Positions 10,697 to 21,300 of a stretch of 64,000 nt of DNA are shown here, piece by piece. Source of the stretch: Tretioscincus oriximinensis (Eukaryota; Chordata; Lepidosauria; Squamata; Gymnophthalmidae). Location of the stretch: contig JAJVDF010000205.1 in assembly GCA_022410635.1 (NCBI GenBank), positions 1,004,658-1,068,657 on the forward strand, given 5' to 3'. A program made the translations under genes and the position numbers. Each line of letters opens with the position of its first letter. The first letter of the stretch is position 1. Under the pieces are notes generated by a model. That model searched no databases. It worked only from the letters and a program-made list of their open reading frames with translations, and had not been told where the DNA came from.

Positions 10697-10910
10697 ACAT
10701 AAGAACATAAGAAGAGCCATACTGGATCAGGCCACAGCCCATCAAGTCCAGCATTCTGTGTCACACAGAGGCCCACCAGATGCACCTGGGCAGTCCGAAC
10801 AGAGGAAAGCAAAACATGCACCTGTTCATGACTCCCTGCAAATGGTGTTTCAGGAGTCCTGCCTGTTGCTCCATCCCAGAGGCAACATCCAGACATCCAT
10901 CCTAGTATCC
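10697..10910 (-). repeat. CR1-B LINE 3' UTR and tail
   Basis: This is a well-preserved 3' UTR, beginning with the reverse complement of the tail (aacataagaacataagaag) and running to catcctagtatcc. It is truncated there and meets a CR1-B tail in the opposite direction. Confidence 0.88.
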
Positions 10911-11003
10911 CAGGTGCAATTGGTGGNCNACTGTGTAAGACAGAATGCTGGATTAGATGGGCTCTGACTGATTTCNGCAGGGCTCCTCTTGCGTCCTTAT
11001 GTA
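10911..11003 (+). repeat. CR1-B LINE 3' terminal fragment (sense)
   Basis: A diverged sense tail: aggtgcaattggtgg, gacagaatgctggattagatg, then cttgcgtccttatg. It is joined directly to the antisense copy at 10697-10910, giving an inverted pair. Confidence 0.7.
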
Positions 11004-12073
11004 ATTACGAGCTAGAGCCATTAAAGCTACAAAGAAATCCTGAACTGTATTCTTGTAGAAAGAGAATTTAAAAGAGTGAAGACTAAACTGAATNCACAGA
11101 ATGAACTGAATAGTTAAAGTCAGTAATGTGTTCCGTTTTTCTGCTGCTAAGAAACAGAATTTTTTTCCTGTTGAATTGGGCTGTGTGCCAGTAGAAGGAA
11201 AACATTTTCTCCAACACCTATTGGTGGGGGATGCAATGCAGTCCTCTTAAATGAACTACAGTAGAATGAGTAGCAAAAAGGATCTATTTTCTCTGGGTCC
11301 CAGCACTGCTTTTGATTTGATTTCTGGATNATGCCCTGCTAGGATGCTGGTGGACCTGTTTCATTAGGTAATCCAGATCAAGAAACTTCTGATTAGAATT
11401 ATGCCTCATATTATGCAGACGGATCATCCTAGTAGTGGGTAGGGCTTCCGCAGTCTGCACCAATGTTCAGACAAAAGAGGTTCTAAAGACAATGGTGCCC
11501 AGATCCAGAATACAGGTAAAATGCATGAAAAGCCATTACGATAGAGTAAAACTACTTCTCCTATGCCCTTTTCTTCTTTGGATAACTGTGGCACATATTC
11601 CCTCCAGCAATTTTGATAACACTTGCCTCCTATATTGCCATTTAAATAATTTCTTTTCAAGGAGGGAAGAAACAAGCACCCTTTACTCTTTACTGTTGCT
11701 AAGGAAATAGAAGCTTAAAAAATTGTACATTTTTAGCATCCTGTCACTTAAGGGAAAGCGAGAAAACTGTATGTAGAGAGAAGCCAATAGTTTCCCCTTG
11801 ATTTCTTTAGGGAACCTCGTGCTATTTGCTGATAAATGCAGCAATTTTAAAACTATTGGGATATACTCTGTGGTTCCTCTGAAACTTGTCAAATTTCCTT
11901 TAAAGATCAGTAATATCAGATAAGCCTTCCTTAAGAGTGTCTCGCCGAAGTCTTGCTTTTAAAAAAAATCATATTTAAGATTGTAAGATGGGGAAAACTA
12001 ATTTTGCTTTGTTTAGATTTAGGCATAGCTACTCTATTCTTGATTGTTCTTGTCTACGACTCAGAGACCAATC
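11004..12073. other. No gene seen
   Basis: Ordinary AT-rich spacer. Several small ORFs overlap on both strands without motifs. Confidence 0.5.
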
Positions 12074-12147
12074 TATACTGCTCAAAACAATCAAGGNAAC
12101 AATGCATGTTATGTTAAAGTGTTCCCTTACTTGTTTTGGACAGTATA
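12074..12147. mobile_element. Palindromic Tc1/mariner-like MITE (74 bp)
   Basis: It begins TATACTGCTCAAAACAATCA and ends with the complementary ttgttttggacagtata. It is the same family as 46892-46970 and 62566-62644. Its arms have diverged (one N and several substitutions), so it is the oldest of the full-length copies. The TA at each end suggests TA target duplication. Confidence 0.8.
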
Positions 12148-12282
12148 TTTTTGGTGGGAGTCATTTATGAATAAAGTATTAAGTACAAGACCCTTGAATG
12201 TTCTGCGCAGAAATATTGGAAACTGAATTTGCACCATGGGTTACGTTCTGCTACCTATGGGCTGTCATGTTAATTGCACAGG

Positions 12283-12752
12283 GCCTCTTCAGCCTCGAAA
12301 GACAGCATTTAAGTAATAATCTGAACGAAGTGTATAAAATCATGCGTGGGATGAATAAGATGAATAGAGAAAAAAATATTTTCTCTGTCACACAGCACTT
12401 GGACCTGGGGCATTTGGACAGAAGATTTAGGACTGAGAAGTATTTTTTTCACCCAGAGGATCATTGGTATGTGGAATTGACTTTCAGAAGTGGTGGTGGC
12501 AGCTAGCAGCCTGGATAGCTTTAAGAGAAAATTAGACAAGTTCATGGAAGCTACTAGGATGGATCTTTTGACACTGTCTATGGGATGGAGCAAAGGCAGT
12601 ATTCTTGAAATGGCATTTGCAGGGAGTTGAGANCAGGTAGGTTTTTTTGCTTGCTTCTGCTTCAGATTGCCCAGGTGCAAGTGGAGGGCTGCTGTGTGAG
12701 ACAGAATGCTGGACTAGATGGGCTCTGGCTCAGCAGGGTTCCTCTTCTGATC
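12283..12752 (+). pseudogene. CR1-B LINE 3' end (ORF2 C-terminus, 3' UTR)
   Basis: Starting at gcctcttcagcctcgaaaga, the sequence encodes the decayed ORF2 end. EVYKIMRGMNKMNREKNIFS and later KYFFHPEDHWYVEL parallel the intact version at 21517-21993. The 3' UTR follows to gcagggttcctcttctg. Frames are broken, so it is not functional. Confidence 0.85.
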
Positions 12753-12808
12753 ACAGGTCTGCGTTGACTGACAGCCAGCTTGAATGGTTTCAGAAAAGGT
12801 TATAACCA

Positions 12809-12957
12809 GGGGGTGGTGAGTTCGCCTTCCCTGGAAGTTTTCAAGCAGAGACTGGACAGTCATCTCTCTGGGATGGTTTAATGAATCCTGCATCGAGCAG
12901 GGGGTTGGACCCGATGACCCTGGAGGTCCCTTCCGACTCTATGATTCTATGATTCTA
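12809..12957 (+). repeat. CR1-A LINE 3' end with octamer tail
   Basis: It reads ggtggtgagttcgccttccc, then gggttggacccgatgaccct, and ends in two tctatgat octamers. This is a well-kept, strongly 5'-truncated CR1-A copy. Confidence 0.9.
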
Positions 12958-13287
12958 ACCCAGGTTATAAAAATCTGGATTCTGACGGCAGATCAGTTGC
13001 TAATTATTTTAAGTATAGTTTTTGAGAAACTGCAAGCAGAGTAAACTAGATGTCATTGCCCTCAGTTCAAATTCCTTGTGAAACTGGTTGGGCCTTGTGA
13101 CAATGGATTGTTGGGCTACATAGTTGTATGGTTCTGATCCAGCGGAATGTATATGCTTATANGCAAGGACCCTCATTCTGAATTTTNTCGTCAAAGTATA
13201 ACTTAATCTCCTGCTTGATTAGGACATCCCCCCCAAAAAAAATATATAAAAAAATAAAAAAATCTGCTGTTTTGAGATANACGTTAA

Positions 13288-13375
13288 AAAAATACCTTCT
13301 GGCACTTTTGAGACTAATGAGAGGAAAGTAGGAGGCTTGAGCTTTCATAGGCAAGTCTGTTTCTTCAGATGTATT
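13288..13375 (-). repeat. Repeat Z copy
   Basis: This is an antisense copy of the unit seen at 7346 and 56170: gcacttttgagactaatgag, then gagctttcataggcaagtct and ttcttcagatg. Class unknown. Confidence 0.65.
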
Positions 13376-13571
13376 AAAAACATAGTTTGTGTCAGAGACT
13401 ACTTGGCGNCATGAGGGTATCATGAGGAATGATCTGCTTTAGGTGTCAAATACAGGAAATGACCCTGTGTTCAGTGTCAGGATGGATGCATGCACAACTG
13501 AGGGNAGTATGTAGCGTTCAAACAAGTGCAGTGTTATCATTAAGTGTCAGAGAGNAGATGGTATTCTTATA

Positions 13572-14105
13572 TAGGCTGGCCAGATGCCCCCTTTTTTGGG
13601 GGGGGGAACTCNGTTTGGGGGTGTCTACCCCATCCACCCAGGGGGCGGGTGCCATTTCCCTGTTTTTTGCTGAGTAAAAAAGAATTTTTAAAAAAAAGAT
13701 TTTTTTTTCAGTGCACCACCACTAGAGGGTTCTGGCAACCGGGGCCAGCTCCTGAAGGCATCCTCCCCTCAGTAAAAAATAAAAATTCTCACACACTTAA
13801 AAAATATTTTTTTNAAAAAAGAACACACTGCACCNCCACTAGGGGTCTCTAGCAATCGGAGCCAGCTCCTGAAGGCACCCTCCCCTCTGTAAATTTTTTT
13901 NAAAATTCTGATGTACTCCAAAAATTCTCACACAGTTTAAAAATTCTCACACACTTAAAAAAATTATCACATGCTTCACAGATTTCTCAGGCGGGAATTT
14001 CGGAAGTGAATGCACGTTGATGGGTAATTTGCATATTTATGAATATGCAAATTAACATGAATATTAATTACCCTGGTTTGGCCCTCAGAAAATCTGGTCA
14101 GTCTA
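13572..14105. mobile_element. Non-autonomous hAT MITE, long form
   Basis: The left end taggctggccagatgccccc and right end aatctggtcagtcta form an imperfect terminal inverted repeat. Flanks ttcttata and (a)tcttata share 7 bp, consistent with an 8-bp hAT duplication. The interior shares gccagctcctgaaggca and the octamer-like tgcatatt...aatatgcaaatt block with the copy at 22074-22455. It has no coding capacity and is rich in poly-A/T and several Ns. Confidence 0.8.
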
Positions 14106-14287
14106 TCTTATAGCCCTTTCTGATGTTCACATCCTCCTTGTGCCTTGTGATAGTACNGTACTGTAAGTTGGAATGTTTTTATGTACATGATCCCAGATTG
14201 GCATANGGACAGCAGACTCCTTATATCCCTTTCTGGAACAGAATAAGGCCTAGTGTGGAAAGGATCCTACGCTCGTTCCTTGTATAT

Positions 14288-14470
14288 CCTTCTTGTTGTT
14301 TAGTCATGTCTNACTGTATGTGAACGCATTGGCCATAGGACCATTCTACTGCTTCCCCAAATCTGGTCAAACTCATTTTGGTTGCCTCTACATGGNATGA
14401 TAAGAAGCCAGAAATTGCTGCCCCAGGGGATGCCAGTTTCTGANTCCCTTTCATCCCATTTGCTGGAATC
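14288..14470 (-). pseudogene. BovB LINE C-terminus and 3' UTR fragment
   Basis: On the minus strand the peptide MSLTRFGEAVEWSYGQCVHI followed by DMTKQQ resembles the extreme C-terminus of BovB/RTE ORF2 (MSL-x-FGEAVE...VHGVT). The plus-strand tgttgtttagtcatgtct is the antisense of the BovB 3' end. Short and diverged. Confidence 0.6.
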
Positions 14471-15593
14471 ATGGTGGTGTCATCAGTAAGCAGGCTTTAT
14501 CTTCCCATTTCCTGCCAAAGCTTTCCCCAAAAAATGCCTGGAGAGTGACGCCTTGCTTTTCTGTAAGGGCCTCTTGGTTCCTAGCGGTTCTGAACTGCAG
14601 GCAACAGAACAGGGCACAGGAGTTTCAAACAGCTCTCAAGGAAACAGTAATATTCATTCCTGTTAGCCCTAGGAAGGCCTGTGCAGTCAGTATGCACCAC
14701 TGCTGAATATATATGTATAAAGCATTAGACATGATTTGTGGGAACTGAANTGCAGCATTACGCATTAAACTGACTCTATGTGTGGGTGAATATGNTCTCA
14801 CACATATATAAACATCAGCTCAGTGTCCTATATTTTCTAGATGCTTTCCACAGTTTTTAATACATTCTTATTTCCTATCATCTTGCAGATGAATCACTTA
14901 CATGACTGATTGTTTTCCATACCATCTCCAGAGGCTTAAAGCTGCAATTTCAATGCCTGCAAAAGCTGTGTTAGCATGTTTTTCTAAAGGGGAACCGTNA
15001 GCTCGATGATTGGTGCTTTGAAGAAGGACTGAGTAAAAAGTGATTTCCACCTTGCAGACTTTTAATTTCAGTCTCAGCTTTAGATAAAATTGTTAAACAC
15101 AACCATATACACATGTACAATTCATGTGATGTATCCTATACTCTGTTCTGGTAACAGTTGATACCATTCTCTTTCCATTTTCTAACGCCCACAGAAAACT
15201 GTTAGCATTATTTTTCAAGTACTGTTTTAAAAATCATGTCCCATGACTTCCAGCAGTAGCATTAGTGCAGTTTTGCCACAACNTATTGATCTACCAGTTC
15301 CAGCCAAACACATTCAGGAACAACAGGAGTTGCAGTCAGCATAATCCTGAGGACGTGGAGGTATTTTGTCCACACTTTAAGACCACTTCGCTGTAAAAGG
15401 GGCTCGAAACGCATGAGACTTTGTTCTGTTTAGAAAGCGATCAGAAAAGTCTGCTNTCCATATATTATTCCAGGGTAGACCAGGTTCAGAATCCATGTGA
15501 AAAGGGAACTCTTAGACCCCTTTCTGGAACAGGATGACTAATACACTTTGNCTCCTTTAGAGCAGCTGCCTCCCTCCTGCTTCTTTTGTCCAT
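14471..15593. other. No gene seen
   Basis: Unique-looking spacer. Scattered short stretches look repeat-like (for example 15380-15560), but I cannot assign them. Confidence 0.45.
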
Positions 15594-17236
15594 CATTACT
15601 TCATGTGAGTGAGATTCTACGCCCCTCTTGATACATCCCAGGATTGTGTTTGCCTTTTCTGNAGCTGCTTCATACTGTTGACTCATGTTTTATCTGTGAT
15701 CTACCAAAACAACCAGGTCCTTCTCACGTGTGCTGTTGCTCAGATATATTCCTCCCATTCTATATGTGCTGTTTTCATTATTTTTGCCCAGATGTAGGAC
15801 CTTGCATTTCTCTCTGGTAAATACCATTCTGTTACTTTCAGCCCATGGTTCAAGCTTGTCTTTTTGAATCCTATCTCTATCTTGTTTAGTATTAGCAACA
15901 CCGCCTAGTTTTGTGTNATCAGCAAATTTGATAAGTTTTCCTTCAATTCCTTCATCTAGAGCATTTATAAATATGTTAAATAGCACTGCGCCTAGGACAG
16001 ATCCTTGTGGTACACCACTTGAAACAGTCTTCCAATTGGATGTGCAACTATTTATTACCACTCTCTGAGTACAATCACTAAGCCAGTTTTGAATCCATCT
16101 AAGTGTTGTTTTGTCAATCCCAGACTTGACCATTTTTTCAATAAGGATGGAATGAGATACTTTGTCAAATGCTTTACTGAAGTCAAGATATACCATGTCT
16201 ACTGCATTTCCCTGATCAACCCATTGGTAATTCTATCATAGAAAGAAATTAGATTAGTCTGGCATGACTTCTTCGTTACAAATCCATGTTGGCTCTGGTT
16301 AATTACTTCATTCCTATCCAAGTGCTGGCATACATGCTGCTTTATAACTTGTTCAAGGAGCTTTCCTGGTATTGAAGTCAGACTCACAGGCCCGTAGTTT
16401 CCTGGTTCCAACTTGTGACCCTTTTTGAAGATAGGGATAACATTTGCCCTTCTCCATTCTACTGGGACTCCTCCTGTTGTCCATGAATTTTCAAAGATCA
16501 CCGCAAGTGGTTCCTTCTGCTAGTTCCTTCAGTACCCTGGGATGTAGTTCATCTGGGCCTGGAAATTTGAATTCTTTTAAATTATCTAAGAGTTCCCTCA
16601 CCTTTTCTCTGTCTATTAAGTGTTTTAATTCTTTTATTCCTTCAATAGTAGAATGAAGGCCAGCTGTTGTTGTATGTCCTTTTTCAGAAAAAATAGTTGC
16701 AAAATAAGNGTTCAAAAGTTCAGCTTTCTCAGTATTGTTTTTGATCATTTCACCATTTTTCCTCTGTAGAACTTCTATAGCATCTTTAGCTTTTCTTTTT
16801 CTTTTGACGTATCCCCCCAAATCTTTTATTATTGTTTTTTACATGCCTTGGAAGACTCAATTCATATTCAGCTTTAGCTTTTCTGACCCTTGCCCTACAA
16901 TTAGCTGCAGACTGCCTTATATTCTTCCTTAGAAATGTCTCCCTTCTTCCATTTCATAATTTTTTTTCTCCTTTTTAGTAAGTTATTAATATTTGGGTTC
17001 AACCACAGTGGCCTCCTTAGATGCTTCCCGTGTTTTCTTCTTTGGGGAATTGTTAAAGATTGTGCTTCCAGAATCTCATTTCGCAAGATTTCCCATCCTT
17101 CTTGGACATTTCTGTCCTTTAAGACTNCCAACCACTGGATTCTTCCCACCCTCCTTCTGAGGCCATCGAAAATTTGCTCTTCTGAAATCCAGTCTTGAAG
17201 TCTGAGTCTCTCTGGTTCAATTATGCATTCCTCCAT
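15594..17236 (-). pseudogene. CR1-A LINE ORF2 reverse transcriptase relic
   Basis: This is the longest CR1 relic here. On the minus strand it runs from a pre-RT segment (LNPNINNLLKRRKKIMKWKKG, within 17368-16901) through the RT domain: VIPIFKKGHKLEPGNYGPVS, QHGFxxKKSC, motif [15 protein letters not shown], motif [16 protein letters not shown], and the catalytic FADxTKL, where an N hides the second Asp. It then continues to EKDLVVLVDHR and MSQQYEAA. Frame breaks occur near 16820-16900, 16500 and 16200-16215, the last a one-base indel just before motif A. No 3' UTR follows, so the 3' end is lost at about 15594. The 5' edge meets a CR1-B tail at 17237. Once an autonomous LINE polymerase, now dead. 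Confidence 0.92.
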
Positions 17237-17650
17237 AAGGACATAAGAGGAGCCCTGCTGAATCAGGCCAGAGTCCACCAACTGCACCTGGGCAGTCTGA
17301 ACAAAAGAAGGCAAAATCTTCTTGACGCCCTGCAAATGGNATTTCAGTAATCCTGCCTGTTGCTCCATCTCAGAGGCAGCATCAAGACATCTATCCTAGT
17401 AGCTATCTATACCCTTGGTGTCCATAAACTTGTCTAATCCTGTCTTAAAGGTGACCATGCTACTAGCTACCACCGCCTCTTCTGGAAATAAATTCCAAAG
17501 GCCGATGCCCCCCTGGGTGAAAAAATACTTTCTCTTGTCTGTCCCCACTCTTCTGCCCATCAACTTCAAGGAATGCATCCTGGTCCTCTGTTTTTATCTA
17601 TTCACCTTATCCATCCCATGCATTATTTCATACAGTTCAATCAGATCATG
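17237..17650 (-). pseudogene. CR1-B LINE 3' end
   Basis: It starts with the antisense tail ataaggacataagaggagcc and extends through the 3' UTR to the ORF2 end. The frame 17578-17396 reads LKLMGRRVGTDKRKYFFTQG then GLWNLFPEEAVVASS, as in 21517-21993. It is truncated at about 17650, where a SINE core begins. Confidence 0.87.
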
Positions 17651-17805
17651 TGACCTTGAGCTAGTCACAGTCCTCCCCAGTTCTCTCAGCTCCATCTACT
17701 TCACAAGGTGTCTATTGTGAAGAGAAGAACACAAGGTTATGTAAGCTGCTGTGATTCCCTTTAGGCTGAGGAAAGTGGGGTATAAAAACCAACTCTTCTT
17801 CTCAA
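17651..17805 (+). repeat. CORE-SINE, 5'-truncated
   Basis: It lacks the tRNA-like head and begins at tgtgaccttgagctagtcac. It retains the MIR-like core (ctacttcacaaggtgtctat) and the 3' end ggtataaaaaccaactcttc. Confidence 0.8.
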
Positions 17806-17865
17806 GCATATTAATGGGAACAAAAAGTTTAAGTGATGGTGATTCACTGATAGATTTGGATTTTG

Positions 17866-18060
17866 ATCCTGCTTTATACCCAGAGGTCTCAGGTGCGTCG
17901 CAACCATAAAGNAGAGTGCAATTAACAAAACAACAAAAAATATGAAAGTGGGGGAGATACTATATTCTTCTGAACCAAAGACCAGAGAAAAGAGGAGCAT
18001 CTTCAAAAGATTTTCTAAAGATCTTCTATTAAACAACTCAAAAAACCGCAAAGGGGAAAT
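17866..18060 (-). repeat. Possible L2 LINE 3' end
   Basis: tttatacccagaggtctcagg resembles the antisense L2 3' UTR module at 32037-32225. Downstream similarity is weak, so this is tentative. Confidence 0.35.
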
Positions 18061-18762
18061 CATTTCATTGTCCAGGAGCCACCACTGAAAAGACCTAATC
18101 TTGAATTCTCACCCAGTTTATAATAAGAATTGTGGAACAATTCTCCTTTTTGATGAAAAATATCAAGAAAGTCAGGGGGAAGAATTTAAAGAAAGACAAA
18201 AGGGCCTGTCATGCATCCTAGTACATAGGAAAGCTAGCGATGTTAAACAAGTCTGACACCTTACAGCAGGTATTGTCAAGCTTTGTGGGGTTTATGGAAC
18301 AATCTGGATATCTGTGAGCAATCCGTGACATTTGGAGAAGCTCGAGAACCTCTTTATGTCTACCACTAGATGTAGATTTGGCCACCACATCTGAAAAGGC
18401 TTCAAAATTTCTTCTGTCACTGCAAGAAGTGTGCCTGCGTAGGTCTCTGCTAGAAAACTGGGAGCAGGGCAAAGAACACACTTACATTCTGTTCACTGGT
18501 TTCCACATACTGCCGTAAGAATAGATCACTGGTCTGATTCAGCAAGATATTTCTTCTGTATATTAAAACCAGGGTTATCAAATGTCTGCATTTATTATGA
18601 TATGTCTGTACTTTTGGAGGAGAGGAGGGGAGGAGGTTTTGGGAGTGTGGTTTGGAAGTGGCTGCAACTCTCGTGAATCTCATCTTCTTTTTAAAAGTTT
18701 TAATCCTACTTTTCACCTACTTTTTAGTTTTCCAATTTTCAATTTTGTGATCTAGTATGCCT
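18061..18762. other. No gene seen
   Basis: Spacer without recognisable features. The minus-strand ORF 18450-18716 has no motif. Confidence 0.45.
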
Positions 18763-19252
18763 AAGGCTGCATTCCCAATAGAATTTTAAAAGGGAATGGA
18801 AAACAGATTTTATTGTTCCAAAATAAAAGCGAAGTCGGGGCTTAACTTTACCTGAGCATTCCCTAGCATTCCTTCCACGTTAACGTCCCAGTTGCCATGA
18901 GCTGAGAGTGCTCAATGACTCTCTTTCACCATGCTGCAGTAGCTGGAAAAANGTGTTTTTCCAGAGGAGAGAGGGAAGCTGCTGAGCCTGGAGGGAATGG
19001 GAAACAAAAGAGCCCCCAGCCCCCACTCTCTGGCTTTTTGTTGCCTGATCTCCGTTGTCAGTGTACAAATGGCGCAAATTACAAAAAGCAGCAGTAACAA
19101 TGCAATTTCACCACAAACTATGGAACAGAAACCTGTGCGTTTAGAGTGACGCTGCAGCACTTCCGAGCCCATTTTTATGGTAACACAGTTGGAATGATGG
19201 ACTTTGGCTTCACAGTTGTGCACACATAAGGGGCAATGGGAATGCAGCCTAA
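18763..19252. mobile_element. Probable non-autonomous DNA transposon with TIRs
   Basis: The left end aaggctgcattcccaatag and right end caatgggaatgcagcctaa are near-perfect inverted complements of about 16 bp. The interior is about 490 bp, moderately GC-rich and non-coding; the 161-aa antisense ORF through it has no motif. I could not find a convincing target duplication, so the superfamily is open. Confidence 0.6.
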
Positions 19253-19289
19253 GTGAATCAGAACTCCTCCCTGCCCCCTTTGTACATTG

Positions 19290-19592
19290 GACACCAGGGT
19301 GGTAATTCTGTGACCGAGCAAGAAAAGGATCTTGGGGTGCTGGTGGACAATTCAATGAAAATGTCAACCCAGTGTGCAGCAGCAGCAAAAAAGGCAAATT
19401 CCATGTTGGGGATAATTAGGAAAGGAATCGAAAATAAGTCAGCAAATGTTGTTTTGCCTCTTTAAAAATCTGTGGTGAGGCCACATTTGGAATACTGTGT
19501 TCAATTCTGGTCACCACATCTCAAGAGGGATATTTTGGAACNGGAGAAGGTGCAGAAAAGGGCAACAAAAATGATCAAGGGTCTGGAGCCTT
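19290..19592 (+). pseudogene. CR1-B ORF2 C-terminal fragment, sense
   Basis: It reads EQEKDLGVLVDNSMKMSTQ, then AAAKKANSMLGIIRKGIEN, a stop near 19463, then VRPHLEYCVQFWSPHLKRDI and KRATKMIKGLE. The homology to CR1-B stops abruptly at 19591-19594, at ctggagcc. The sequence then becomes the antisense of a CR1 ORF1. Confidence 0.88.
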
Positions 19593-20442
19593 CTTGGTTC
19601 AAGTGCAACCCGTCCCTTTTGTACAGGTATGGTCTATCCCAAAATGTCCCCCAGTTCCTGACAAATCTAAATCCTTCCTCACGACACCACAGCCTCATCC
19701 ACGCATTGAAGCTTCTAATCTCTGCCTGCCTGGCTGGTCCTGCACGTGGAACAGGTAGCATTTCAGAAAATGCTACCTTGGAGGTCCTGGATTTCAATCT
19801 NCTACCTAGCAACCTAAATTTGGCTTCCAGGACTTCCCGCTTGGCTTTCCCAATGTCGTTGGTACCAACATGTACTACAACACCTGGCTCCACCCCAGCA
19901 CTGTCTAACAGCCTATCTAGATGTAGCNTGATGTCCGCAACCTTTGCACCCGGCAGGCAAGTTACCATGCGGTCATTTCGCCCATCGCACACCCTCCTCT
20001 CAATATGCCTGACAATCGAATCACCCACTACAAGAAGCCCCCCTCCCTCCACCCGTGGAGGACCATCCTCGGTGCAAGAGGATGTCGGCACATCTTCTAA
20101 GGAGGGGGTCCCCACTAAGGGAAGCTGTCCCTCTTCCTCGCTCTGATGTCCTCTCTGCCTGAAACCCCCATTCTCCAAGGCAGCTGGAGGGCTGCATTCC
20201 CGGGAGTGGGATGCTCCTATGGCATCCCTGGAGGTCTCGTCCTGACGCCTATTCCTGTCTCTCTGCTTCTCCAGGTCAGCAACCTTGGCCTCAAGGGAAG
20301 AAACACGTTCCCTGAGAGCCAGGAGCTCCTTGCACCGAACACACACCCATGACTTCTCACCAGCAGGTAGATAGTCATACATCTGACACTCAGTGCAAAA
20401 CACTGGAAAGCCCCCTTCCCGCTGCTGGCTCTCTACCTTCAT
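19593..20442 (-). pseudogene. CR1 ORF1 protein with zinc finger and SGNH esterase domain
   Basis: The frame is open from ATG at 20442 for about 285 residues before the chimeric junction. It starts with a Cys cluster (CTEC at about residue 16, CVRC at about 34), a PHD-like or treble-clef zinc motif. A coiled-coil stretch rich in Glu, Lys and Leu follows (LALRERVSSLEAKVADLEKQ). After an acidic Ser/Pro linker comes an SGNH/GDSL-type hydrolase domain: VVGDSIV with the nucleophile Ser (about 140), VVHVGTND (about 195), and the DGLHLN block with the catalytic Asp and His near the end. This is the ORF1 layout known for CR1 and related LINEs, an RNA-associated protein with esterase. Two Ns give unknown residues. 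No stop interrupts it. The true C-terminus is probably lost at the junction. Confidence 0.9.
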
Positions 20443-21300
20443 TATTAATATATTTATAATTTACTTTTAATACTATTTAAATTCTCTTTTGCTTCAAGAT
20501 CCTTTAGTTATGGTTATAATCCAAGATATTTTTAGTAAAACTATATGCTATGAAATGAATTTTCTTTCAATATATTAGAATATTTTGTTTGTTTATTTTT
20601 CTAAAAACCCCTCTATTTGATATAATTTAATTTGTTTGTTTTTTTTAAGTAAACAACCCAACTATTTTTGTTTTAAATTTACTCTTTTTTTAGTAGTTAT
20701 ATAATGTTTCTNTGTCGTACCCAAATGTAACAACAAAATTTCAGAGCTTACCTCACAGCTGAACAGGGTTTTTATTATTATTATTGGTTCGTATTTTAAA
20801 GAGAATATATATACAAACTGGTAGTCAATAAGACTACCTGACTTAAAAATCTCTTGCCCAGTTCTGCCTGATGTACATCTGGCAAACATGGAGGCTAGTA
20901 GAAGCACTACTAAGAAGTTGTCCACACCTAGGCAGAAGAAAAATCGCAGTCTATCAGTTAAGAACCACAAATGATATTCTATGGGGTCAGGAGCCAGCTC
21001 TGTGCTTTCAAGCGATTTCATTCTCCCCTGAATAAAGGGGAGCAAAGTAGGCTTTGAGAGTTAGGGGGGAAAATGCAAGTTCAGCATTACTCTGAAAGGC
21101 TTCTGAAACAGCAACCTTCAACTCTTTTGAATACCTGTTAACGGACAAAATACAAAAGATTCAAATAGCAAGTGTATTGGGTGGAAACATTTATCAAGAA
21201 CAGTTTACAGGCTATTACCGTGCATTACAAAAGGCCTAAAGATTAATAATAATGCTTTCATGATGCTCTGCAGGGCACTTCTAAGATTGTTTAAGCATTT
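20443..21300. other. AT-rich region, possibly CR1 5' leader
   Basis: This AT-rich stretch lies upstream of the CR1 ORF1 start on the minus strand. It could hold that element's 5' untranslated region, but nothing in the sequence proves it. The minus-strand ORF 20662-21045 has no recognised motif. Confidence 0.4.

Noticed and set aside
18912..19397. 161-codon minus-strand ORF with a hydrophobic stretch
   Set aside because: It crosses the boundary of the TIR element into the CR1 fragment, so it cannot be one gene.
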